Origin: Imbricaverruca yamaguchii
Lineage: Eukaryota > Arthropoda > Thecostraca > Neoverrucidae
Direction of reading: 5' to 3'
Length of the DNA: 64,000 nucleotides
Assembly (NCBI GenBank): GCA_034440575.1
Contig: JAOTOL010001599.1
Span: forward strand, 1,830,501 to 1,894,500
In this document: positions 32,815-43,115 of the stretch, piece by piece
Numbering within the stretch: position 1 is the first letter of the stretch
How the letters are laid out: every line of letters starts with the position of its first letter
The notes under the pieces: generated by a model
The model's database searches: none
Told to the model about the DNA's origin: nothing
The model's input: the letters and a program-made list of their open reading frames with translations, nothing else
Translations under genes and position numbers: made by a program

Positions 32815-32985
32815 TCCGCGTGCTCCCATCCCCCAGGTACGGATATTCCCACTTCCGACGGCCGTTCCGCGTGCTCCCATCCCCCCAGGTACGGATATTC
32901 CCACCTTCCCGACGGCCGTTCCGCGTGCTCCCATCCCTCCAGGTACGGATATTCCCACTTTCCAACGGCCGTTCGGTAGGAGAGG
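32815..32985. repeat. 51-54 bp repeat, three copies
   Basis: Copies start at GTGCTCCCAT (32820, 32871, 32925). Each contains CAGGTACGGATATTCCCAC and ends GACGGCCGTTCCGC. Near-identical apart from small C-run length changes. Confidence 0.94.
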
Positions 32986-33712
32986 GTGGCGACGCCATGT
33001 GAACGTCGCCACCAGATGCGTGTCAAAGAAACCGAAAGTCATTTTCTTCTTTTGTTTTCTTATTTCTTTTCTATAACACACTATGGAATAGATGATATAA
33101 AGAACATCTCATTGGATTATATTTTGATTGGCTGAGACCGAATCATGGCCACGATGTCGGATTTGCGGTGGACTGTGTACAGTCTCAGAAGCCGTGCGGA
33201 TTGCGCTGCGGGCTGTTTTTACGATCCTTGGCAAATTCATGTTGAAAAACAGACATAAATATAGATGCGTATTAATATGTCGGATATCTGTTCTTGTTAC
33301 CAACAAAGCTGAAGGAAAAAAATGCAGCCTGCTGCGAACTACCAGGAAAATGTGAGCAATTGGTACCGTCGTTATACTTTTGAAGGCCGAATAGCCAGGG
33401 GGTGGCTTTGTATGCTTTTGGGAGAGCATTTGCACTCCACAAATAATGGCCTTGACCCCTCCACAATAATTTCAGATTTTAACATGGACTCTATGTGGTA
33501 TGTCACCCGAATCCATTCGGGCCCGCCCATTACCTTCACGTATTGTGCCCTTCCAATTATTTTCAAAGCTACACCTATGCGATGTTAGATGAACTATAGA
33601 AACTCTCAGCTGAACAGTTAGCTCTAGTACGCAAAAGTTGTTTGTGGTGTCCTCTCGACCAAATTCAGTCCTCAGCGGTTTTGTCCCGGGAGACGCCTCC
33701 TGTCACCTCTAC
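32986..33712. other. unique DNA, nothing recognised
   Basis: AT-balanced. Frames of 75-110 codons on both strands overlap one another without a recognisable domain. Confidence 0.4.
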
Positions 33713-33748
33713 TAACCTAACGTAACCTAACCTAACCTAACCTAACCT
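33713..33748. repeat. interstitial telomere-type (CCTAA)n tract
   Basis: TAACCTAACG followed by five AACCT units, (TTAGG)n on the - strand. This is the canonical arthropod telomere unit. The tract is short and internal, so it marks an old repair or insertion event rather than a chromosome end. Looser GGTTAGGTTT words at 55085-55215 and GGTTAGGTGG at 40060-40130 may be unrelated. Confidence 0.85.
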
Positions 33749-33954
33749 GTCAGACTTCACCTTGTTCAGTAATACGGGAGAACACCAAAACAGGAGAAAG
33801 AATCCGACGATATCTCTGCAACCGTGAATCTCACCGACATGACATCGGTGCACGCTATCAGATAAATGAATGCCAGGTGATATACCTGCACGCGCCGTGA
33901 CGTGCACAAACCTGAAGATTCGTAAAAGTCAGCGATCGTGCGTACCAGCAACCG

Positions 33955-34250
33955 TCAACTGCGCGTAATAACCCGCAACTGGCCATAGCAACCGGCAACC
34001 GACCATAGTAGCGGGTAGCTGACCACACCAACCAACAACCAGCAAACAGCTATATTAACCTGCAACCAACCGTACCGACCAGTAACCGGCAACCGACCAT
34101 AGCGGTCCGGAACCGACCGCGTCGACCAACAACCAACAACTGACCGCATGTAAGTTGTTGGTTGTTGGTTGGCTGTTGGTTAGTTGTCAGTTGTTGGGTG
34201 TTGGTTGGCTATTGGTTGACTGTTGGTCGGTTGTCAGGTGTTGGTGTCTA
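33955..34250. repeat. AACCGACCA / GTTGGTT repeat with reversed polarity
   Basis: 33955-34141 repeats GCAACCGACCATAGC and AACCAACAACC words. 34153-34250 repeats the complementary GTTGTTGGTTGG words. The switch happens within 11 bp, producing the hairpin listed separately. A diverged array that was locally inverted. Confidence 0.75.
34125..34169. other. perfect hairpin, 17-bp arms, 11-nt loop
   Basis: ACCAACAACCAACAACT (34125-34141) is exactly complementary to AGTTGTTGGTTGTTGGT (34153-34169), with loop GACCGCATGTA. It lies where the neighbouring repeat changes strand. Confidence 0.92.
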
Positions 34251-34314
34251 TGCAGCCTGCAACCAAGCATGTCAGAGTGCGACCGACCTTCTGTCCTGCG
34301 GCGTCACTGTCGTG

Positions 34315-35752
34315 ATCGGGCGACCTGTGACTGGCAATGCTGTGGCTGCGGCCGACCTGTGACTGGCAATGCTGTGGCTGCGGCCGACCTGTGACTGGCA
34401 ATGCTGTGGCTGCGGCCGACCTGTGACTGGCAATGCTGTGGCTGCGGCCGACCTGTGACCGGCAATGCTGTGGCTGCGGCCGACCTGTGACTGGCAATGC
34501 TGTAGCTGCGGCCGACCTGTGACTGGCAATGCTGTAGCTGCGGCCGACCTGTGACTGGCAATGCTGTGGCTGCGGCCGACCTGTGACTGGCAATGCTGTA
34601 GCTGCAGCCGACCTGTGACTGGCAATGCTGTGGCTGCGGCCGACCTGTGACCGGCAATGCTGTAGCTGCGGTCGACCTGTGACTGGCAATGCTGTGGCTG
34701 CGGCCGACCTGTGACTGGCAATGTTGTGGCTGCGGCGAACCTATGACTGGCAATGTTGTGGCTGCGGTCGACATGTGACTGGCAATGTTGTGGCTGCTGC
34801 CGACCTGTGACTGGCAATGCTGTAGCTGCGGTCGACCTGTGACTGGCAATGCTGTGGCTGCGGCCGACCTGTGACTGGCAATGCTGTGGCTGCGGCCGAC
34901 CTGTGACTGGCAATGCTGTGGCTGCAGCCGACCTGTGACTGGCAATGCTGTGGCTGCGGCCGACCTGTGACTGGCAATGTTGTGGCTGCGGTCGACCTGT
35001 GACTGGCAATGCTGTGGCTGCGGCCGACCTGTGACTGGCAATGCTGTGGCTGCTGCCGACCTGTGACTGGCAATGCTGTGGCTGCGGCCGACCTGTGACT
35101 GGCAATGCTGTGGCTGCGGCCGACCTGTGACTGGCAATGCTGTAGCTGCGGCCGACCTGTGACTGGCAATGCTGTGGCTGCTGCCGACCTGTGACTGGCA
35201 ATGCTGTGGCTGCTGCCGACCTGTGACTGGCAATGCTGTGGCTGCGGCCGACTTGTGACTGGCGATGCTGTGGCTGCGGCCGACCTGTGACTGGCAATGC
35301 TGTGGCTGCGGCCGACATGTGACTGGCAATGCTGTGGCTGCGGCCGACCTGTGACTGGCAATGCTGTGGCTGCGGCCGACCCGTGACTGGGAATGCTGTG
35401 GCTGCGGCCGACCTATGGCTGGCGATGCTTGGCTGCGGCCGACCTGTGACTGGCAATGTTGTGGCTGCGGCGAACCTATGACTGGCAATGTTGTGGCTGC
35501 GGCGGACCTGTGACTGGCAATGCTGTGGCTGCAGCCGACCTGTGACTGGCAATGCTGTGGCTGCGCCGACCTGTGACTGACAATGTTGTGGCTGGGCGAC
35601 CTGTGACTGGCGATGCTGTAGCTGCGGCGGACCTGTGACTGGCGATGCTGTGGCTGCGGCCGACTTGTGACTGGCAATGCTGTGGCTGCGGCCGACCTGT
35701 GACTGGCAATGCTGTGGCTGCGGCCGACTTGTGACTGGCAATGCTGGCGTGT
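34315..35752. repeat. 32-bp minisatellite, about 45 copies
   Basis: Unit GACCTGTGACTGGCAATGCT plus GTGGCTGCGGCC at an exact 32-bp period (for example 34321 and 34353). Variants affect the same few positions (GTAGCTGCGG, GTTGTGGCTG, GCTGCTGCC). A few shortened units lie at 35400-35610. All three - frames are open for up to 535 codons (32-residue Ser/Gln/His-rich repeat); with a period one short of a multiple of three, one open strand gives three open frames. Non-coding in my view. Confidence 0.96.
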
Positions 35753-35875
35753 CTGTGGTCGGACAATGCTGGGAGCTTCCCAGCCACTGCAGGCGATGGC
35801 AGGGCCGTCTGCGGCGACGCCGGCGCTGGCGGCCGTGGCGTGGCTGTGCACTGTTGGGCCGACACTGCGGCGGCA
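35753..35875. other. short GC-rich junction between two arrays
   Basis: CpG-rich, carries GGCGACGCCGGCGCTGGCGG. Nothing recognisable. Confidence 0.4.
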
Positions 35876-36770
35876 TCACAACACCATCCCACCACCGTCA
35901 CCACCCCACCACCGTCACCATCCCACCACTGCCACCATCCCACCACCGTCACCATCCCACCACCGCCTCCATCCCACCATCGCCACCATCCCACCACTGC
36001 CACCATCCAACCACTGCTACCATCCCACCACTGCCACCATCCCACCACTGCCACCATCCCACCACTGCCACCATCCAACCACTGCCTACCATCCCACCAC
36101 TGCCACCATCCCACCGCCGTCACCATCCCACCACTGCCACCATCCCACCACCGTCACCATCCCACCACCGCCACCATCCCACCACTGCCACAACCTCACC
36201 ACTGCCACCATCTCACCACTCTCCTAACACCATCCAACCACTGTTCCAACACCATCCCACCGCCATCCCACCACTGCCACCATCCCACCACTGCCACCAT
36301 ACCACCACTGCCACCATACCACCACTGCCACCATCCCACCACCGTCACCATCCCACCATCGCCACCATTCCACCACCGCCACTATCCCACCACTGCCACC
36401 ATCTCACCACTGTCCTAACACCATCCAACCACTGTTCCAACACCATCCCACCACCATCCCACCACGGCCACCATCCCATCACTGTCCCACCACAATACCA
36501 CCACCATCCCACTATCATCCCACCACTATCCCACCACCATCCCACCACTATCCTGCCATCATTCAACCATCATTCCACCACCATCCAACTACCATCACAC
36601 CACCACCATCTGAACCTATAACAATCCTACCCCCATCCCTCCATCATTCCACCACCATCTCACCATCAGCTCACTATCATTCCACCATCATCACACCAGC
36701 ACCATCCGATCCTATCACAATCTCATCACCATCTCATCACCATCCAACCACCATCACCCCACCATCCCAC
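35876..36770. repeat. 17-bp CACCATCCCACCACTGC minisatellite
   Basis: About 50 units of CATCCCACCACTGCCAC with CCGTC or ACGGC variants. Past about 36440 it loosens to ATCCCACCAC and ATTCCACCAC words. Entirely C/A-rich on the + strand with very few G. Three + frames are open (His/Pro/Thr-rich), again a period effect. Confidence 0.93.
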
Positions 36771-36775
36771 CCGCA

Positions 36776-36846
36776 CTGCGGCTACACGCTCACGCGTGTA
36801 GCCGCAGGTAGCAGCATCACTGCTGCAGCAGTATCATCTGCAGATG
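36776..36846. other. palindrome cluster: hairpin plus two perfect palindromes
   Basis: CTGCGGCTACACGC (36776-36789) pairs exactly with GCGTGTAGCCGCAG (36794-36807) over a TCAC loop. Next is ACTGCTGCAGCAGT (36819-36832), a 14-bp palindrome, then CATCTGCAGATG (36835-36846), a 12-bp palindrome containing two CATCTG E-box half-forms. All three fall in 71 bp immediately after the array. Confidence 0.92.
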
Positions 36847-37479
36847 TTGCGCGGCTCAGATTAACACATGAGCATCTGTGCTGCTCGGGAAGGGCGATGT
36901 TTCTAGACGATATTGGCTATTAAACATGGCCAAGCACAGCGCTAATTATGCACTCTCTTGCTGGTATAGGTAAGCGATGTTACAGGCATTCGAAGCAGTG
37001 TCTTGCTTGGGCAACAGGCGATGCCGTATATGCTAATTTATCGCTTTGTATCAGGCGAGAATATCGGGTCTTCCATCTACACAGCCTGGGTCGGGTGGTG
37101 GCAGCCAAGACGCGGTAGCTGACAGGCTAAAAGGCGAGCGTCTGTTCCCCAATTACGGCAGCTTTTTGTATACAAACTCAAGGCACCGGGATTAAATTAG
37201 ATAGTGTTGCGATAGGGATCTATCGGAACGTGGATCGTCTCATCCTAAGAGGCACAAACAGGAGCCATTAGGAGATGGTTTAGGAAATACTCAGCCTTCA
37301 AGATGCACTAACCGCTCCAGACGAGCTCATAAACCCGGCGGTCTTTTCATGTCGATCTGGAGGTGGAGTTGGGCGGGCAGGCCTCTTCTGCCCCGCCTCC
37401 TGCGCCGTCGCCCTGTCATAGCGCCAGCGTGAACGCCTACATGAGTGGACACATTTTCGGTAATAAAGTTGTTGGGAGA
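36847..37479. other. unique DNA, nothing recognised
   Basis: No array or gene seen. Confidence 0.4.
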
Positions 37480-37645
37480 TGTCTTTACGACACAGCGAGT
37501 TGCGTTTTTGTTCGATGATTTATAATCCCCACGGATGGGCCGAAAGCCCTCGCTTGAGAAATGGTCCACGCGTGAAATATGGTTTGTAACCACCACGATC
37601 CGCAGCGCTAGCGCTCTCATCTCGCTTATAATGAGCAAATGTTGA
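37480..37645 (-). mobile_element. weak SINE-like segment
   Basis: On the - strand: GAGAGCGCTAGCGCTGCGGA, then GTGGTGGTTACAAACCA, which resembles a Pol III B box (GGTTCNANNCC), then CGGCCCATCCGTGGGGATTA. Arrangement recalls a tRNA-derived SINE head, but the A box is poor and no tail or target duplication was found. Confidence 0.25.
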
Positions 37646-38275
37646 GGGGACCAGTAATTTATCTCCCCTATCAGAACGTATCAGTAGTTGTTAACACAAC
37701 GCTGTCGTTTTTCGGCGCAGTGTCCTTACACATCGAATACAAAGCCATTTATTTGAGCATGACCCGAAGGACCGAGAAAAAGCCGGCCAGACCTCCTGGA
37801 CTCATCGCGCAATGACGCCTCTCAGACGCGCTCCACGCCCGTTCCCAGAATGCGGAGGTCGTCCCACGCGCCAATAACGCAGACAGTCGCTCGTCGCCCA
37901 CCCATCAGCACCAGGGGCCGTCTGTCGTGTCCGGCCCGCCCTCCGCCCAGTGGAAGCGCGACAGCTAGTAATGGTCCGCTGTCGCTCGCACTGGACCATG
38001 GTCTTCCCTCACTTGCACAATATCGTGATCTTATGCTGCTCACATCAGACCACGGCACTGGCTAAAACTGCCTACAGTCTGCAATTCAGCATGGTCTATT
38101 ACCACCACATTCAACTGCCTTGTGTGATAGGCCATGATCAAGGGCGCGGTTTCAGGTCTCACATAATCACGTGTCGCATCACAGACCAGGTCTGCGACGC
38201 ACACCGCGCCCTCTTCCGATATGCAGTGTGTGTAGGACTTCGCTGTGACGTGTCCGCTGGAAACGCGTCAACTCT
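37646..38275. other. unique DNA, CpG-rich 37800-38010
   Basis: TATAATGAGCAAATG and CAGTAATTTATCTCC words near 37627-37665 lie beside the SINE-like segment. The CpG-rich part has conflicting 65-78 codon frames on both strands. No gene supported. Confidence 0.35.
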
Positions 38276-39115
38276 GTCGACTCCCCTGGAGTTACACCGC
38301 CTCTGTGGACTCCCCTGGTGTTACACCGCCTCTGTGGACTCCCCTGGTGTTACACCGCCTCTGTGGACTCCCATGGTGTTACACCGCCTCTGTGGACTCC
38401 CCTGGTGTTACACCGCCTCTGTGGACTCCCGTGGTGTTACACCGCCTCTGTGGTCTCTCCTGGTGACACGTCGCCTGTGTGGACTGCCCTGGTGTTACAC
38501 CGCCTCTGTGAACTCCCCTGGTGTTACACCGTCTCTGTGGACTCCCCTGGTGTTACACCGCCTCTGTGGTCTCTCCTGGTGACACGTCGCCTGTGTGGAC
38601 TCCCCTGGTGTTACACCGCCTCTATGGTCTCTCCTGGTGACACGTCGTCTCTGTGGACTCCCTGGTGTTACACCGCCTCTGTGGACTCCCCTGGTGTTAC
38701 ACCGCCTCTGTGGACTCCCCTGGTGTTACACCGCCTCTGTGGTCTCTCCTGGTGACACGTCGTCTCTGTGGGCTCCCTGGTGTTACACCGCCTCTGTGGA
38801 CTCTCCTGGTGTTACACCGCCTCTGTGGACTCCCTTGGTGTTACACCGCCTCTGTGGTCTCTCCTGGTAACACGTCGTCTCTGTGGGCTCCCTGGTGTTA
38901 CACCGCCTCTGTGGACTCTCCTGGTGTTACACCGCCTCTGTGGACTCCCTTGGTGTTACACCGCCTCTGTGGCTCTCCTGGTGTTACACTCGCCTCTGTG
39001 GACTCCCCTGGTGTTACACCGCCTCTGTGGTCTCTCCTGGTGACACGTCGCCTGTGTGGACTCCCCTGGTGTTACACCGCCTCTGTGGTCTCTCCTGGTG
39101 ACACGTCGTCTCTGT
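38276..39115. repeat. 29-bp minisatellite with a two-type higher-order pattern
   Basis: Type A units carry CTCTGTGGACTCCCCTGG then TGTTACACCGC. Type B units carry GTGGTCTCTCCTGG then TGACACGTCG. Type B starts (TGGTCT) fall at 38451, 38567, 38625, 38740, 38855, 39028 and 39086, so they recur mostly at 115-116 bp (four units) or 58 bp (two units). Copies with one base deleted shift the phase, which is why several frames are open. Non-coding. Confidence 0.95.
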
Positions 39116-39400
39116 GGAGCTCGTCTCTGATCTCCCCTCATGACACACCAGCTTCGTGGAATCCTCCGATGAATTTCCACCTCTATGGACTCTCATGATG
39201 ACAGGTGGTCTCTGTGAACTTCTCTGGTGCTGCACCGTCTCTGTGGGCTCCTCTTTGGGTTCGCCTGGTAACACGTCGCGACAGTGAGCTCACCTGGTGA
39301 CGCGACCTGTCCTCTGAGACTTCTCTGTGCAGGGCTCCCTTGGTGATGCGCCGTCTCTGTTAGGCTCCTTGTGGTCTCCCGTGGTGTCACGTCGATACGC
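39116..39400. repeat. degenerate flank of the 29-bp array
   Basis: CTCTGTGGAxTC, CTGGTGACxC and GGCTCC words continue with weakening similarity. Old edge of the same array. Confidence 0.65.
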
Positions 39401-40014
39401 ACAGATTAACTTTCCTGATCCGGACCGAGGAGTTAAGCTTCGACAGATACTTCTCACTGGTACTGAGGGGCTGAGTTGGACGCCCTGATGGACGGCTTGA
39501 GAATTCCTCCGGCTAGAGTCGGCAGTGGCTAGATCGTGCCACAATGACAGGGGACTCGTGTCCCAGCTGTCCGAGATATCTATCCGGTCTCCGTCAGTCC
39601 TGAGTGCCAGTGACGTGCGAGCCTTAATTTTCCCCACTGAGTTGTGGCTGGTGATGTGCCCTCCTCCTGTAAGATAAATATTTAGGGTAAATATCTGCGG
39701 TAGACTCCTCTCCATACTTCTTTTCCCGTTGTGCTCGAGCTCCTATACTCCAAGTGGTTGTACCCCATAATTGGTGGTCAATTCGTGTCCGGATCAGGGA
39801 CACTGAAGTGCACCCTCTTGAACTTTTCTTAACCAGTAGCACTCCGGCGAAATGGCGCCCATCCGGACATCCACTCTCCATCTCTCGAGATCTCGACAGG
39901 CACTCCATCCGGACATCCACTCTCCATCTCTCGAGATATAATAGGCGCCCTCGATGATATATAGTCGTTTACTCACCTTTGTTTCCCTATTTTGGCGATC
40001 CGTTAGTGGTGTGA
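39401..40014. other. unique DNA with a 46-bp spaced direct duplication
   Basis: ATCCGGACATCCACTCTCCA plus TCTCTCGAGAT occurs at 39861 and again at 39907. Each copy ends in TCTCGAGA, an 8-bp palindrome. The rest is unique. Confidence 0.6.
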
Positions 40015-40135
40015 GGTAGTTAGGTAGGTAACCCTGTTGGTGGTGTGGAGTGGTTAGGTGGGTGATCCTGTTTGTGGTGTGGAGTGGTTAGGTGGGTAAT
40101 CCTGTTTGTGGTGTGGAGTTGTTAGGTTGGTAGCC
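40015..40135. repeat. 34-bp repeat, about three and a half copies
   Basis: TGGTGTGGAGTGGTTAGGTG occurs at 40041, 40075 and 40109, at an exact 34-bp period, followed by GGTxATCCTGTTTG. GTTAGG within each unit recalls the telomere word, but spacing is that of a minisatellite. Confidence 0.92.
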
Positions 40136-40655
40136 CTGTCTTCGCCAGTGGCTGTAGGCCTGGAGCGCCAGGTGTTAACCTTGCCGCTCTCCTCTGCGTG
40201 GGCTGTCCCTGCCCAGTTCCTGTCGGATCACATCTCGACAGAGGGTGTCGACAAACGGCCGCCGGCGCCGGACACACCAGCTGGCGGCCGGACGACCCTG
40301 TCCGCCGCCCGGCACGTGACCTGACCGGCCGACGCCGGCGGCGGACGCGGCGGGACGCGTCCGGCGGAGGCGGCGCCCATCGGCCTCCGCCCACCGCCCG
40401 CCGCCCTCGCCGGCTGCCCACCACAGCGGCCAGGTGCCGCCGGACCACCGCCGACGCGGAAAAAGCCGAACGCGCCGTCGGTTCGCGGCGATCAGCGCGA
40501 TAACCCGGGCCGCGGCCGACCCCGTCCGCCGCCGCGCCGTATACGGCGCAGACCGGCCGGCTCGTGCCGACAGCCGATAGCCGGTCATTAGGGCGACGTC
40601 GGGTCGCCGCTCTCCGCCCCGCCACACACCGACTTTTTACACGCGCTGGGGCCAA
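40136..40655. other. CpG island-like block
   Basis: One of the most CpG-dense parts of the window (GCCGACGCCGGCGGCGGACG, GCCGCGCCGTATACGGCGC). The longest - frame has 177 codons, Arg/Ala-rich as GC-rich DNA gives. A promoter-associated CpG island is possible; no TATA box, exon or donor could be defended. Confidence 0.45.
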
Positions 40656-40830
40656 CCGAATTTATCTCAGACGGGCGGGTGTGCATTCGTTACAATAATG
40701 ACGAACGCCAGGGACATTTATCCCGACGATATTGTTTTTATCGGCGTTTAAGCGGATAATTAGGGTCCTTGTTGCGTGAGTGACCAGGATTTCTTGTACT
40801 CCGGTCGGGCGGGGGCAGTAATTTGGGTGC
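40656..40830. promoter_or_regulatory. candidate regulatory island beside the CpG block
   Basis: CGAATTTATCTCAG, TTACAATAATGACG, GACATTTATCCCGACG, ATATTGTTTTTATCGGC and GCGGATAATTAGGG occur within about 120 bp next to the CpG block. Such TTTATC, CAATAATG and TAATTA words in GC-balanced DNA resemble Hox/SOX/GATA-type site clusters. Inference only. Confidence 0.33.
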
Positions 40831-41035
40831 GCCTAGGAATCTATGGCGGGGAAGCAGATCACCGCCCGCGGAGGAAACAGCATGGTTCAGCTACTCTGGA
40901 ATGACAGCAGACCGATATTTCCACACTTAATAGGCCCATCTCGTGACCTAGCAGACGGTGGCATGCAAGTATGGCTCGTGCCGTATCGGCACGCCGAGCC
41001 CGCTCTGCTGGGCGGCAGCTGATGACCACACTCAC

Positions 41036-41460
41036 ACGTAGGAGTGGGGAGGAGTCCTAGCCCGGACCACGGTTTTGGAGAGGAATCCTAGCCATGCCCA
41101 GCAGCGAAATGAAATATCAGCCCGGACACAACGCTGACTAGTAGTCTCAGTCTCGGCCACTCCACTGGGAAGGAATCCCAACCCTGACAACAACGCCAGG
41201 AAGGAATCAAAACCCCGGCTACAATACTGGGGAGGATTCCTTGCTCAGGTCGCAACATTGGGGAAGAATCTTAACCCCGGCTACAACACTGGGATGAAAT
41301 GTCAGCATCAACTACCTTAGCAGCTGATGAGCCACTCATCTAAAAAATAAATAAATAAATCAGCATCAACGACAACACTGGCGAGGAATCTCAGCCCTGA
41401 TCACAACTCAGGCGAGAATCATAGCCCGAGCACAATACTGGGGAGGAATCCTAGCCATGG
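41036..41460. repeat. degenerate ~30-bp repeat (GGGGAGGAATCCTAGCC type)
   Basis: ACACTGGGGAGGAATCC, CCTAGCCATGGCC and CCCCGGCTACAACACTGG words at about 30-bp spacing, diverged. Interrupted at 41340-41365 by an A-rich AAATAAATAAATAAAT tract that may be a retroelement tail. Confidence 0.78.
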
Positions 41461-42274
41461 CCATAGAACTTGAAGGAAGTGACCAACTCCGTATGCATGA
41501 CTGCACATGAGACTGCGTTCCATGAAATATGATTGCATAGCTCGCGTTACGTCACCTGTGGTGTTCTCATTCCTTGAAATGCATGTTCTTGTGACTATAG
41601 TCCAGATAGGGACCTATGTTGCTGACAATAGGCAGCTTCTACCTGCGTATGAATTGTGTGGATGCCGTTTTTCGTATTTTAGCTTGAAAACCGATAGTAC
41701 TACTTTTGTTTTATTTTATTCATAAGCTTGTTTCTTGTATGATTTGTGTATTGCCCATCAACTAGCCTATGCGAAATAACTGCACGTTTTATTTCCGGTG
41801 GACCTATGATTCCAAGAAGTTCAGAACAAACTGTTTCATGTTTTAATCGTAACATCAAGCTGCTTTCCGCTCCATCTTGCTGTGAAAACAGTGTGGAGTA
41901 TTCTTAATGCTTTGGGTGCTATTTATAGTTGTGATCAATTGGGTTCTGGTTATATTGAATTTATTACAGATTGGATAAATTATGGAAATCTCTGTTAACT
42001 CAGGATTTGGATCAGGTTAAATGAGCGTCTAAGGATACGAATTGGACCGGACCTTTAAACTTAATTCCGTATTTTGCCCTTGTTTCACGATTACCAAAAG
42101 GCACGATACAACTGGAAGAGTTGCAGACCATAGTAAAGGTGAAGTGGTTGCAAAGGCTGTCAAGTGAACTCTGCAAATCTGGCTGGTATAAGGATAGCAG
42201 CGAACATAGCGAGCATATGAACTCGAAAGAAGGCATACATTACATTTCTCAGACATATTCATCAGGAAAATTAG
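41461..42274. other. unique AT-rich DNA, nothing recognised
   Basis: Frames of 70-86 codons on both strands overlap. No recognisable domain. Confidence 0.4.
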
Positions 42275-43115
42275 CCCGTCAGGTATCAAGGAGGGGGATT
42301 TTTTTATACCCCCTCCAAGGTTTCTCGCAACTACGAGAGAACCGCGGCGCGCAGCGCCGCAACATTTCCAGTGCCGTTTTCTTGATCAATCTTGGGTCTG
42401 AAGTAAAAATTTCGACCTGAGATCATCTGAGATTATTTACCTAGCTCAGATTTAAGATGACCACCTCCACAAATGTTTTAGGATTGATCACTCATACAAG
42501 TGAAGTGATAATCACACCCGTGTGAATGCAATTGGGTAGTGGACTTAGCACATACATCTCGGATTGTTGGTTCCGTTCAGGTTAGCGACCTGAGATCAGG
42601 ACAATTTTAGCTTATTTTGTGGTCTTTTTCCTATTTTGGTAATGCGAATGATCTTCAAACATCACTTTACCATGGTATGCATGCAGAAGCATCACGAGCA
42701 GTTCCTTTTTCGATTTGTTTGACCTCCATCAAGTCGCCTGATGTCAGGGCACGACAAAGTGCGCAATGTGGGCTAAGCCTATTTAGACACCGCTGTTTGA
42801 AGGATTGGTTCGAGTTTTTATGACCTAAATGGCGACACAGTTGCATTGCATGACCTAAACTACCATCATATGCCGATATAAAATGTTCTTGAAACATCGA
42901 TTTTTCCGTAAAACTGACATTTTGGTCTTCGAACTTATCCAAAGCTGAAAATAACGCTACTTTTGACCATGTTCATCTAGGGATTTCTGATGATACCCTG
43001 TTCGTTCTTGTGCAGCGCTTAGTTTGGATGTGAGGACGCGTGGGGGTCGCTATAGAACTTCCCCCGAGACTGGGTGTGAAAATCTGACCGGAGAGGCGGC
43101 TCGGTCTGAGGCCGG
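42275..43115. mobile_element. dispersed repeat, copy 2 (unclassified element)
   Basis: Left end (GTATCAAGGAGGGGG, CCCCCTCC, GGTTTCTCGC, CGCGGCGCGCAGCGCCGC) and right end (CGCTTAGTTTGGATG, ACTTCCCCCGAGACTGGG, TGTGAAAATCTGACCGGAG) match copy 1 at 9505-10045 in order and strand. This copy is about 300 bp longer. Its interior has a 91-codon - frame (42667-42942) with residues such as HCALCRALTSGDLM that I do not recognise; it may be a remnant of the element's own coding capacity or chance. Confidence 0.65.

Noticed and set aside
33713..33748. Chromosome end
   Set aside because: Only a few units, with unique DNA on both sides.
34272..35879. 535-codon Ser/Gln/His-rich - strand frame as a protein gene
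   Set aside because: It lies wholly within a 32-bp array; other - phases are equally open and encode the same repeat. No unique domain or start context.
40122..40655. 177-codon - strand Arg/Ala-rich gene
   Set aside because: Typical stop-poor frame of CpG-dense DNA; two other overlapping frames of similar length exist.
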